Positions 1 to 6,858 of a DNA stretch of 17,844 bases are shown piece after piece (position 1 is the first letter of the stretch; every line of letters starts with the position of its first letter). The stretch comes from CAZDOD01 sp964506935 (lineage in GTDB: Bacteria; Desulfobacterota; Zymogenia; Zymogenales; Zymogenaceae): contig CAZDOD010000045.1 in the NCBI GenBank assembly GCA_964506935.1, forward strand, positions 1 through 17,844, in the 5' to 3' direction. Both the position numbers and the translations under genes were made by a program. The notes beneath the pieces are model-generated. The model saw only the letters and a program-made list of their open reading frames with translations. It did no database searches and was not told the origin of the DNA.

Positions 1-3
1 GTT

Positions 4-69
4 TAGCCCTGTGAGATTTTTTATGCAAAAACACGTAGGGGCACGGCATGCCGTACCCCTACAGGGCTA
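4..69. repeat. Nested palindromic repeat, possible bidirectional terminator
   Basis: An outer inverted repeat (TAGCCCTGT at 4-12, ACAGGGCTA at 61-69) encloses an almost perfect 28-base palindrome at 35-62, with arms GTAGGGGCACGGC and GCCGTACCCCTAC and one mismatched pair. On the minus strand the palindrome is followed by GTGTTTTTG and on the plus strand by CTATTTTTC. It could therefore end transcription of the four-repeat secreted protein gene that stops at 115. The core resembles palindromes that recur between genes in many bacterial genomes. Copy number cannot be judged from this window. Confidence 0.7.
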
Positions 70-114
70 TTTTTCTTCATTAGATATTTGAATTGAAATC
101 GAAGGGGACGATAA

Positions 115-1560
115 TTAATAGACGTAACCCGGCGGCCGTGACGACATGCCGCCCCCCACGCCATAGGGCCCTGTCTTTCCCTCGTTATAGATGGCGCTCC
201 ATTCGCCCACCCCATCCTTGGAATATATCTTGACGTAAAAAATTCCGCCCCCCATGAGTTGGATTATATTGCCGTCATCGAGATCGACGTCGATGAGCGT
301 TGACCTCCCGTCTTCGCTCAATACCTTGACCCAGAAATCCACTTTCCCAATGGGATATGTAAATGTGACCTCGACATAATCGATCTCTGCGTTTACGATG
401 AAGGTTTTGAAGCTTCCGGTTTCGGATAGATAACCCTTCTCCATGCTAACGCCGGGGGGGAGCTTTGCGATATCGGGTAGCTCTATCGGAGGTGTTTCTT
501 CTGGGAATTTCGGGCTCTCCACCTCATCGGGGGGCCTGGCCTCGATGGCCATGCGCTCGGTCGGTTCACCCCCAAAGTAGAAGGCCCGGAAGTGCCCTCT
601 CCCCCCTCGGGAGTATACGTTGATGAGATATTTCCCTTTTTCGTGAAGGTTTATGATCTTCCATTGTTTGAGATCGAAATCACCCAGGAGCTTCTTTCCC
701 CCTTCACCTGATATCTTGACCCAGAAATCCACATCATTCTCGGGATGTTCAAAGAGGACCTTGACCCCGTCTGCCTCGGCCTCGAACTCAAACTCCTTAT
801 GATCCCATGTGCCGAAAAGCTCGCCCTTGGCTATTATCATGGATTCGGGCACGGCCGTGCCCATAGGGTTGAACGTGGCGCTAAAGGGGCCCCTGCCGAT
901 TTTTGAATAAACCGTGATGTAAAAATTCCCGCTCCCGTATAGCTGGATGACCTCTTCGTCCTGAAGTTCAAAATCACCGAGGACGGTCATCCTGTCATCA
1001 CCAACGACACGGACGTGAAAGACAACGTCCCCCATCGGGTAGTCGAAGAGTACTTCGAGGTAGTTGGACTGTAATGGGATCTTAAATACATATTCGTCCC
1101 CCGTGCCTTTGAGATAACCCTTGATCTTAACATCTTTTGTTGCAGGAACTGGGGTTCCCGTGTAGGGATGGAGGGGAGGGGTTATCTCTTCGGGAGATGT
1201 TGGGTCGGACGCGATGCCGGTTTCGTATGTGGCCGTCCATTCGCCCGAACCTATGTTTGAATAGATCGTGATATAAAAATCGCCACTGCCGGACAGGGTG
1301 ATGATCTTGCCTTTGTTGAGGTCGTATTCCCTCAAGATCCCATATTCATCCTTTACCTTGACCATGAAGTGTGCCGAACTTTCGGGATAATCGAAGGTGA
1401 CGTTTACGTTCCCGCCGGGATTGGTCACGACAAATGTGTAGGAATCTCCGGAGCCATTGAGATAGCCACTCTCGAACATCGTCTCGGCGCCGGAGGGAGC
1501 AAAAGCAAATAACAAATACAAAATAACAGCAATTAATATAAAAAGGGTAAATCTCCTCAT
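115..1560 (-). CDS. Secreted protein with four tandem beta-rich repeats
   Basis: This 481-residue protein begins with a signal peptide (MRR, hydrophobic 5-21, probable cleavage after SGA near residue 25), so it should be exported. The rest is four copies of a repeat of about 85 residues at roughly 29-113, 145-230, 241-328 and 372-458. Each copy has a hydrophobic V-x-F-x-Y/H-P strand, an F-x-V-K-V or F-x-V-R-V strand, a DL or EL turn, and a closing strand such as GSGDFYITIYS followed by GxGxWSATY. Linkers at 114-144 and 329-371 are proline-rich, and the C-terminus is glycine- and proline-rich. The alternating-strand pattern recalls PPC-like beta-sandwich domains, but I do not recognise a named family. 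There is no catalytic motif, so an adhesive, binding or structural envelope role is inferred. The gene has its own promoter 21 bases upstream of the start codon. Confidence 0.85.
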   Translation of the reverse strand: MRRFTLFILIAVILYLLFAFAPSGAETMFESGYLNGSGDSYTFVVTNPGGNVNVTFDYPESSAHFMVKVKDEYGILREYDLNKGKIITLSGSGDFYITIYSNIGSGEWTATYETGIASDPTSPEEITPPLHPYTGTPVPATKDVKIKGYLKGTGDEYVFKIPLQSNYLEVLFDYPMGDVVFHVRVVGDDRMTVLGDFELQDEEVIQLYGSGNFYITVYSKIGRGPFSATFNPMGTAVPESMIIAKGELFGTWDHKEFEFEAEADGVKVLFEHPENDVDFWVKISGEGGKKLLGDFDLKQWKIINLHEKGKYLINVYSRGGRGHFRAFYFGGEPTERMAIEARPPDEVESPKFPEETPPIELPDIAKLPPGVSMEKGYLSETGSFKTFIVNAEIDYVEVTFTYPIGKVDFWVKVLSEDGRSTLIDVDLDDGNIIQLMGGGIFYVKIYSKDGVGEWSAIYNEGKTGPYGVGGGMSSRPPGYVY

Positions 1561-1580
1561 CTTTACGGCCTTTTTATTTC

Positions 1581-1609
1581 ATTATAGATTAGTCTCAAAT
1601 GTGAGTCAA
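1581..1609 (-). promoter_or_regulatory. Sigma-70-type promoter of the four-repeat protein
   Basis: On the minus strand TTGACT (plus 1604-1609) is separated by exactly 17 bases from TATAAT (plus 1581-1586). The start codon at 1560 lies only 21 bases beyond the -10 box. The leader must therefore be very short, about 13-15 bases, with a weak AAGG as ribosome binding site. Confidence 0.8.
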
Positions 1610-1650
1610 AAAAAAATTTAGAAAATAGGCTGCTTTGTCGAAAAGCTATC

Positions 1651-1722
1651 GTTTTTCTACTCGCAATGACGGCTGGATATTATTTTACGTCATTTCGAGC
1701 TATGGAAGAGGGCGAAGCAATC
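1651..1722. repeat. Dispersed CGTCATTGCGAG-type palindromic repeat
   Basis: CTCGCAATGACG (1660-1671) and CGTCATTTCGAG (1688-1699) form an inverted repeat with one mismatch and a 16-base spacer. They are followed by GGCGAAGCAATCT at 1711-1722. This combination matches a short dispersed repeat I know from intergenic regions of many bacteria, where variants of CGTCATTGCGAG pair with GAAGCAATCT. It fills most of the 223-base gap between the CoA-transferase B gene and the promoter of the four-repeat protein. It may also act as a transcript 3' structure. Confidence 0.7.
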
Positions 1723-1783
1723 TTTTTCTCATCGTTATAGTAGCCTCATTAAATAAAACCGAGGCGAAAAAATCCCCTCCCTT

Positions 1784-2611
1784 TTACTTTTTTTCGGCCG
1801 CTTTCGCAAAGAGGCGTCCGAGTCTTTTCCCGATTGTCTCGAGCTGGAGTTGCCTCCCCATCGTTATCTCCGGGGCGAAGTGCCTGATGATCGACACCTC
1901 TTCTTCGGTGGGGAGCGGCGTGATCTCGAGGTCTTTTGCGACCTTGAGGTCCCAGGGAATATCTTCCCGAACCTCGTCCACCGAGACCCCGGGGTGGAGT
2001 CCGAATAGATACATCTCTTTGGTGTCCTGATCGAACTTGAAGACACCCTTGGTGCTGATGAGTATGCTGGGGCCGGAGCCTTCTGGCATCCCGGCCTCGT
2101 ATCGGGAGTTTTCGCCGTTTACATAACCGGGGGATGTGAAATAGTCCAATTTATTCACGAATTCGCCCCCCCTCATCGTCAGGACGGCCCTGTTGGCGTA
2201 ACCGACGAACTCAGGGGCGCCGCCCGCCCCCATCATCCTTATATCGAAGTTATCCGGATCGCCGATGTAGCTTGAGTTCATGTTCCCGTACTTGTCTATC
2301 TGTCCGACGCCGAGAAAGGTTACGTCCACGTAGCCTCTATTTACAACGGTCGTGAAGATATCGACCATGTCACACGAGTAGGTAAAGCCCTTAGTGCAGC
2401 TGACGTCGGCGATGTGGAGAGGGACCTTGAAGGGCTCCATGCCGTAAATTCCGGCCTCGGTCAGGATCACGCTGTTTGGGGCGTGGGTCGCCCTCGCAAG
2501 TACGCCTGCGGCCATCGGTATCCCCTGACCGATGACGACCATTTCGTTATCTCTTATCTCCTTTGCGGCCCTCGATACGATAAGCTCGTCTATTGTATAT
2601 TTAACTCCCAT
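1784..2611 (-). CDS. CoA-transferase subunit B, glutaconate CoA-transferase type
   Basis: This is the beta subunit of a class I (family I) CoA-transferase, 275 residues and normal for the family. Residues 46-57 contain SVILTEAGIYGM, in which Glu52 sits where family I enzymes carry the glutamate that forms the covalent glutamyl-CoA intermediate. Later GVGQIDKYGN and GAGGAPE segments are also typical. With the adjoining A subunit it should move CoA between an acyl-CoA and a free carboxylic acid in the cytoplasm. The acid cannot be deduced; glutaconate, a 3-oxoacid and aromatic or dicarboxylic acids are all possible. The start overlaps the end of the A gene by 11 bases, with GGAG 9 bases upstream, so the two are translationally linked. 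Confidence 0.9.
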   Translation of the reverse strand: MGVKYTIDELIVSRAAKEIRDNEMVVIGQGIPMAAGVLARATHAPNSVILTEAGIYGMEPFKVPLHIADVSCTKGFTYSCDMVDIFTTVVNRGYVDVTFLGVGQIDKYGNMNSSYIGDPDNFDIRMMGAGGAPEFVGYANRAVLTMRGGEFVNKLDYFTSPGYVNGENSRYEAGMPEGSGPSILISTKGVFKFDQDTKEMYLFGLHPGVSVDEVREDIPWDLKVAKDLEITPLPTEEEVSIIRHFAPEITMGRQLQLETIGKRLGRLFAKAAEKK

Positions 2612-3659
2612 CGATCAATACTCCTTTTTCTTCGAGCATCTTTTCAAATTCTTCCATGCTCATACCCAATTGATCGGAATAGTCTTTTTCGTCCCATACC
2701 ATTGTGAAGGGAAATCCGTAATCGGCGGGGACGCTCTTTCGTGGTTTGCCTTTTAGACCATCCAGGATATCTTCGCCGAAGCGATCCTTATAGTGTTTTA
2801 TATACTGTGCCCTGTCTTCAACTCCGAATATCCACTCGTCCATCCAGCCCTTTAAGCCCTCCTGTGTCGAGCTTGAGGCGAAAAAGAGGACGCGAAACAG
2901 CATATCGTAATCATAACCGCCCGCCACCTCCGAGGGGTGTGCGCCCCACGAACAATGTACGACCGCACAGACCTTATGTGCTGGGACGATCGTGAGGTGG
3001 GGGGAGGACTTTATGACCTCGGTGTCCACGATCTCTTCCGCAGAGAGGATGACCCTTTTTGCGGCGAGGGCTGCCCACTTGGAGTTTATCATTGCCCCCC
3101 AGAGCTGGCCGTTTCCCGACCTGTCGGCCCTCTGGACGTGCATCAGCGCGAAGTCGGGATTGTAGCCCTTTACGAGAAGGACCTTTTCGCCGGTGAATGG
3201 ATCGGTGATTTCAGAAAAACGCTGATCCCCCAAAAAGCCCCTTCGCTTAACAACATCGGTTACCCTTATCCCGCTCATTGTTGGGATAAAGGGATATCCC
3301 ATTGCGCCGGCCTTCATCATGGATAGGAGGGTGTGGTTCGTCATCTCCTCGACCTTGAGTCCACGTTCCTTGATGGCGCGATCCAAGGGGGTCACAAGGC
3401 GTTTGCCGCCGGCCCGAAAGTTGTAGGCGAGTACGAGCCTGTCGATGACCTCGGATTCCACCAATTGGTCTATCTCCTCGATCCCTCCCTGCTGGAAGCA
3501 CATTAGGTTTTTCTTTTTCTGACGGATGAGCTCGTGGGCAAGGGCAAGGGGCATACAGTATAGACAGTTGGCGAAGACGAATGAGTCACCGTCGGAGACA
3601 AACTTCTCCACAGCCTCCTTTGCCGTCATCAATTTGTCCCGATCCATGAATTTTTCCAT
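2601..3659 (-). CDS. CoA-transferase subunit A, glutaconate CoA-transferase type
   Basis: This 352-residue protein is the alpha subunit partner of the downstream B gene. Family landmarks are the N-terminal MTAKEAVEKFVSDGD, AMGYPFIPTMSG (119-130), ALMHVQRADRSGNGQ (171-185), SAEEIVDTE (206-214), and HCSWGAHPSEVAGGYD (235-250). A long C-terminal helical tail (about 270-352) is as in GctA-like subunits. The start is supported by GGAGG six bases upstream; a second Met at residue 5 is possible. An 88-base gap separates it from the TPR lipoprotein gene, and no convincing promoter was seen there, so it probably shares the transcript that begins near 5500. Substrate is unknown. Confidence 0.9.
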   Translation of the reverse strand: MEKFMDRDKLMTAKEAVEKFVSDGDSFVFANCLYCMPLALAHELIRQKKKNLMCFQQGGIEEIDQLVESEVIDRLVLAYNFRAGGKRLVTPLDRAIKERGLKVEEMTNHTLLSMMKAGAMGYPFIPTMSGIRVTDVVKRRGFLGDQRFSEITDPFTGEKVLLVKGYNPDFALMHVQRADRSGNGQLWGAMINSKWAALAAKRVILSAEEIVDTEVIKSSPHLTIVPAHKVCAVVHCSWGAHPSEVAGGYDYDMLFRVLFFASSSTQEGLKGWMDEWIFGVEDRAQYIKHYKDRFGEDILDGLKGKPRKSVPADYGFPFTMVWDEKDYSDQLGMSMEEFEKMLEEKGVLIDGS

Positions 3660-3747
3660 GAATGCCTCCGGTATGTCTCAATAAATATCTTTAGGGATTT
3701 ATGGGAACATATTATCTAAATCTCGGATTTTACACCGGAGTGAAAAT

Positions 3748-4284
3748 CTAAAATCCCCTGATTTCATTTAACCGCCTGAGCTCAAGGCAGGCATTACTAT
3801 TTCCGAGATCGCATGCACGGACGTAGTCATTAAAGGCCTCATCGAGCCTCTCCATTTCGAGGAACAATAGGCCCCTGCTGTAGAAGTAATCGCCTTCGTT
3901 CTGATTGATTTCTATTGCCTCCGAAAAATCCGAAAGGGCCAAATCGTAATCTCCCATCCCCTTATACACCAGGCCTCTGCTGTAATAGGCCCTCGAATAC
4001 TCGGGATCTAGCTCTATCGCTTTGTTGAATTCCACTATGGCCTCCTTATCTCTTGCCAGGCGATAACAGGCAACCCCCCTGGCGTGATGAGGAACCGGAT
4101 CGTTGGGCCTTATATCTATCGCCTCATCGAAGCACTCGAGCGCCTTTACGTATTTTTTTTGATCTAAGTATGCCGACCCCCTGACTATCAGATCTCTCGA
4201 TTTGACGTAACACGCACTAAAAGATAGAACGAGTGATAAGAGCAAGAGCGAAATCAGACAAATAGAGACATTTTTCCTTTTCAT
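3748..4284 (-). CDS. TPR-repeat lipoprotein with SEL1-like C-terminus
   Basis: This is a 178-residue putative lipoprotein. Its n-region is MKRKN, followed by a leucine-rich helix and FSAC with Cys25 as the lipidation site. Phe at -3 is not the classic lipobox residue, but the same FSAC occurs in the small lipoprotein at 13381. Four TPR units follow at about 31-64, 65-98, 99-132 and 133-167. The last ends RACDLGNSNAC, a SEL1-like signature. It is a clear paralogue of the membrane TPR protein at 13571: both share ALECFD, a P-x-DP turn, a RG pair and the RAC-x-LG end. I chose the ATG at 4284, not the in-frame ATG at 4302, because AGGGGA lies just before it and it gives a compact signal peptide. 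TPRs imply protein binding at the membrane; the partner is unknown. It sits between the ferredoxin and CoA-transferase genes. Confidence 0.82.
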   Translation of the reverse strand: MKRKNVSICLISLLLLSLVLSFSACYVKSRDLIVRGSAYLDQKKYVKALECFDEAIDIRPNDPVPHHARGVACYRLARDKEAIVEFNKAIELDPEYSRAYYSRGLVYKGMGDYDLALSDFSEAIEINQNEGDYFYSRGLLFLEMERLDEAFNDYVRACDLGNSNACLELRRLNEIRGF

Positions 4285-4345
4285 GGCTTCCCCTATTTTC
4301 ATTAAGATACAGAATTGGATAAAAGGTGGCGATACAAGAGCTCCC

Positions 4346-5428
4346 TCACTTCTTCATGATCTTTATGAAATCCTCCAATTTCCCCTTCTCTGTTAGAATC
4401 TTCACTGACATATCCCTGATCGTGGGGGAGATTTCCGGCTTTTGTACCCTTTCTATGAGTGTTATGGCATCCGCCGGACACGTGCTCACACAGAGTCCGC
4501 ACCCGATACATTTCTCTTCTGTGACAACCGCGATATCATCAACAATCTCGACCGCCTCCATCGGGCAGCGCTCGTCCGCGCATGTCCCGCAGGCGGTGCA
4601 CTCGTAAGCATCCACCATTGCGACATATCCGCTCGTCGAAAAGGCGTGCGGGAGATCGAGCTCTGTCTTCCCCCTGAGGATCGTACAGCAGCAGGGGCAG
4701 CAGTTGCATATCAGGTTCGCCTTATCTTTGCTGTTGTTCGAGGTGTGGACGAGGCCTGCTTCCTCGGCGCGGAGGAGCACTGAGTGGGCCTCATTTTTAT
4801 CTATCTCTTTTGCATATCCCTGCTCGACCAAAAACCTCGCCGGGGAGTTGAATATCATGCAGACGTCTTTCGGTTTGTCGCAGGCCCCGATGCTGACCCT
4901 GCAGGCGCACTGGGTGACGGCGATGTAGCCCGCCCCGTCAACGAGGGTTTTTACCTCTTCATAGGGTAGTATATTAGACTTGGTCTCAACAGAGCTCTCG
5001 ACGGGAACGACCCGCATCAGCGTCGTCTTCGTCTCGGCAAAAGATTTCCCCATGGCCTCGTGATGGTACTCCTCCCAGAGCTTTGCGAGCTCTTCGTGTG
5101 TCGGTGTTCCTCCGCCTTTCATGAATGGGAACTCGAAGAGGCCAGGGATCGTCGGGAGGAGGCCGTAGGATTTTACGCCGTCTTTTTCCCGGCTGAAGAT
5201 CACGACCTTTTTTGCCATCGCCTCAAGCCGCTCTATAGCCTCCTTTTCGGAAATTTTGGCCTTTTTTGCGATTTCGTCCGTAGGTTTCGGCGAAAAGTTC
5301 ATGTGGACGGCGATCTCTACCTCTTCTGGTGTAAAGAGGATCTTTAAGATCCTGTCGAAGGCATCGGACTTCGGGGCCCCTGAGGGGTGCGTATCGAGTA
5401 TCTGTCGAAGCTTTTCGTAATTATCCAT
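4346..5428 (-). CDS. HTH-domain protein with two 4Fe-4S clusters and extra Cys motifs
   Basis: This 360-residue cytoplasmic iron-sulfur protein has a mosaic layout. Residues about 28-92 look like a winged-helix fold (FTPEEVEIAVHM, then TDEIAKKAKISEKEAIERLEAMAKK, with a FSREKDGVKSYGL wing). Residues 174-190 contain C-x-C-x6-C-x6-C, and 241-248 contain CNCCPCCC. Two ferredoxin motifs follow: Cys277, 280, 283, 288 (ACGTC then RCP, one residue longer than usual) and Cys307, 310, 313, 317 (CIGCGLCVSTCP). The two ferredoxin motifs predict two 4Fe-4S clusters; the other cysteines may bind another cluster or metal. Similar proteins are often annotated simply as 4Fe-4S ferredoxins in anaerobic deltaproteobacteria. 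It is the first gene after a consensus promoter, upstream of the lipoprotein and CoA-transferase genes. Electron carrier or redox sensor are both possible. Confidence 0.85.
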   Translation of the reverse strand: MDNYEKLRQILDTHPSGAPKSDAFDRILKILFTPEEVEIAVHMNFSPKPTDEIAKKAKISEKEAIERLEAMAKKVVIFSREKDGVKSYGLLPTIPGLFEFPFMKGGGTPTHEELAKLWEEYHHEAMGKSFAETKTTLMRVVPVESSVETKSNILPYEEVKTLVDGAGYIAVTQCACRVSIGACDKPKDVCMIFNSPARFLVEQGYAKEIDKNEAHSVLLRAEEAGLVHTSNNSKDKANLICNCCPCCCTILRGKTELDLPHAFSTSGYVAMVDAYECTACGTCADERCPMEAVEIVDDIAVVTEEKCIGCGLCVSTCPADAITLIERVQKPEISPTIRDMSVKILTEKGKLEDFIKIMKK

Positions 5429-5504
5429 ATTTCATATTTCCTCAAAAAGATCAGGTGTGATTAAAAAAGAAACTTTCTTGAAGCCTGCCCATATTATTAC
5501 AACT

Positions 5505-5533
5505 ATTATATGGGTGTAGGAAAGTAGTGTCAA
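5505..5533 (-). promoter_or_regulatory. Consensus sigma-70 promoter for the leftward operon
   Basis: On the minus strand a perfect TTGACA (plus 5528-5533) is followed after exactly 17 bases by a perfect TATAAT (plus 5505-5510). It points at the 4Fe-4S protein gene starting at 5428, giving a leader of about 70 bases. The ribosome site is GAGG, 11 bases before the ATG, which is rather far. This is the best-scoring promoter in the window by eye and probably drives the CoA-transferase genes too. Confidence 0.85.
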
Positions 5534-5602
5534 AAGAAATCTAAATTTTGTCTTATTTCTATCGGAATTATAAAAAAGTCTTTGACAATTTTGTATTCAC
5601 AC

Positions 5603-5631
5603 TTAGATTTCTCGACATTTTATGCTATAAT
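5603..5631 (+). promoter_or_regulatory. Extended -10 promoter of the M28 peptidase operon
   Basis: TATAAT at 5626-5631 is preceded by TG at 5623-5624, making an extended -10 element (TGCTATAAT). At 17-base spacing the -35 is only the weak TTAGAT at 5603-5608. The start codon at 5655 lies 23 bases downstream, with GGGAGG at 5644-5649 as ribosome site. It is back-to-back with the leftward promoter; the two -10 boxes are about 115 bases apart. Confidence 0.65.
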
Positions 5632-5654
5632 CCCGAAAAAAATGGGAGGTTTGT

Positions 5655-6833
5655 ATGGATTTATATGATATTTTGACGAATATCGCCGTCCCGAGGCCGA
5701 ATCACAGGGAGGCCCTGGGACAAACCACGGCATATATTAAAGAACTCCTTGCATCGTGGAACGTGCCGTTTATCGTTCAGGAGTTTGCGCTCCGTCCCTA
5801 CATGCAGTTTCTTATCGGGCTTTCGCTTGTCGTCCTCGCAATACTCCTCTTTATCCTCGTATGGCGGAAAAAGCCGATTCCGGCACTTATAGTTTCTATC
5901 CTATTCTTTCCGCTCCTCTTTTTGGAATTCGAGATGTTCATCCCAATCGTGTCCGGACTCATCACGAAGCCCGCCGAGAACATCATCATAAGTTTTCAGG
6001 CGCCGGACGCCGTCCGTGAACTGATATTTATGGCCCACTACGATTCCAAGACCGATTTTTGGGACCACATCCAGAGGGCGAGGATATACAAGTGGATCCC
6101 CCAAGCCTTCGCACTCGGTGTGCTCCTTTCGGTATGGCTCTTTTTCGTAAAGAAATTCAAGGTGCTGAAAAAGGGCTTCTTTACAGCGGTGACATTGATC
6201 CTTGCCGGGGCCGTCGTGATTTACTGGGGGCTGGTGTTTTTGGGATTCGGTGGATTTATATTTATGCCGGAGGGAAAAGACAGCCTCGGCGCCGTAGACA
6301 ACGGGACGTCGGTGGTGACGCTTTTGGCCGTTGCAAAAGATATAAACGACGGGAGGGTCGATATCGGAAACTCGAACGTCACGATCATCCTCACGGCGGG
6401 GGAGGAGGTAACGCTTCAGGGCTCTGACTTTTACGTGAAGGATCGCTGGGGAAAGAGGGCCGAGACTGATATCCCAACGACGCTGGTGAACCTCGAACTC
6501 GTTGCCCAGAACGGGAACATGGTTTATTGGGAGAGGGTAGGAGTGTTCCTGAAATCTTATGAGACGGACCCGGAGCTTATCGAGAGGCTGAACTCGGCCT
6601 GTGAGGAGGTATCGGGGAGGAAGATGGATACCGCCGCCGAGGGGTATATCACCGATGACTCCCACAGGTTCTTGACGGCGGGGATCCCGTCTGTCACGGT
6701 GGGGAACTCGGGCCTTCCGGGAATGGGGATGGGGGGTTTCCATTCCGTTCATGACAATCTCGACCGGGTAAACGAGGGAAACCTTGTCCTCATGGTCTCT
6801 GTCCTTGAGAGATATATAGAGAATTACAGGTGA
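5655..6833 (+). CDS. M28-family zinc peptidase with four membrane helices
   Basis: This 392-residue protein has the M28 aminopeptidase signature residues: H128-x-D130 in MAHYDS, D215 in GAVDNGTS, E250-E251 in LTAGEEVTLQG, E281 in NLELV, and H363 in GFHSVHDNL. These are the expected ligands of two zinc ions plus the catalytic glutamate. Unusually it has hydrophobic segments at about 51-70, 75-101, 149-165 and 174-200. The second pair lies between the first and second ligand motifs, which in soluble M28 enzymes are close together. Both helix pairs are hairpins, so all ligands can face the same side. It is predicted to be a membrane-anchored aminopeptidase or related amide hydrolase; the substrate is unknown. 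It is the first gene of a plus-strand cluster, 25 bases ahead of the hotdog gene. Confidence 0.88.
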   Translation: MDLYDILTNIAVPRPNHREALGQTTAYIKELLASWNVPFIVQEFALRPYMQFLIGLSLVVLAILLFILVWRKKPIPALIVSILFFPLLFLEFEMFIPIVSGLITKPAENIIISFQAPDAVRELIFMAHYDSKTDFWDHIQRARIYKWIPQAFALGVLLSVWLFFVKKFKVLKKGFFTAVTLILAGAVVIYWGLVFLGFGGFIFMPEGKDSLGAVDNGTSVVTLLAVAKDINDGRVDIGNSNVTIILTAGEEVTLQGSDFYVKDRWGKRAETDIPTTLVNLELVAQNGNMVYWERVGVFLKSYETDPELIERLNSACEEVSGRKMDTAAEGYITDDSHRFLTAGIPSVTVGNSGLPGMGMGGFHSVHDNLDRVNEGNLVLMVSVLERYIENYR

Positions 6834-6858
6834 TTTCTTTAAAACGGGGGATTTTCGG

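Noticed and set aside
3726..3748. Hairpin GATTTT/AAAATC with CAC/GTG after the TPR lipoprotein stop
   Set aside because: The stem is short with a bulge and no T run, so it is too weak to call a terminator.
5582..5587. Perfect TTGACA on the plus strand ahead of the peptidase gene
   Set aside because: No -10 box lies at 16-18 bases; the good TATAAT at 5626 is 38 bases away.
5901..6752. A 283-codon minus-strand open frame opposite the peptidase gene
   Set aside because: It is rich in Arg, His and Pro, has no ribosome site or known motif, and lies wholly opposite the well-supported M28 gene.
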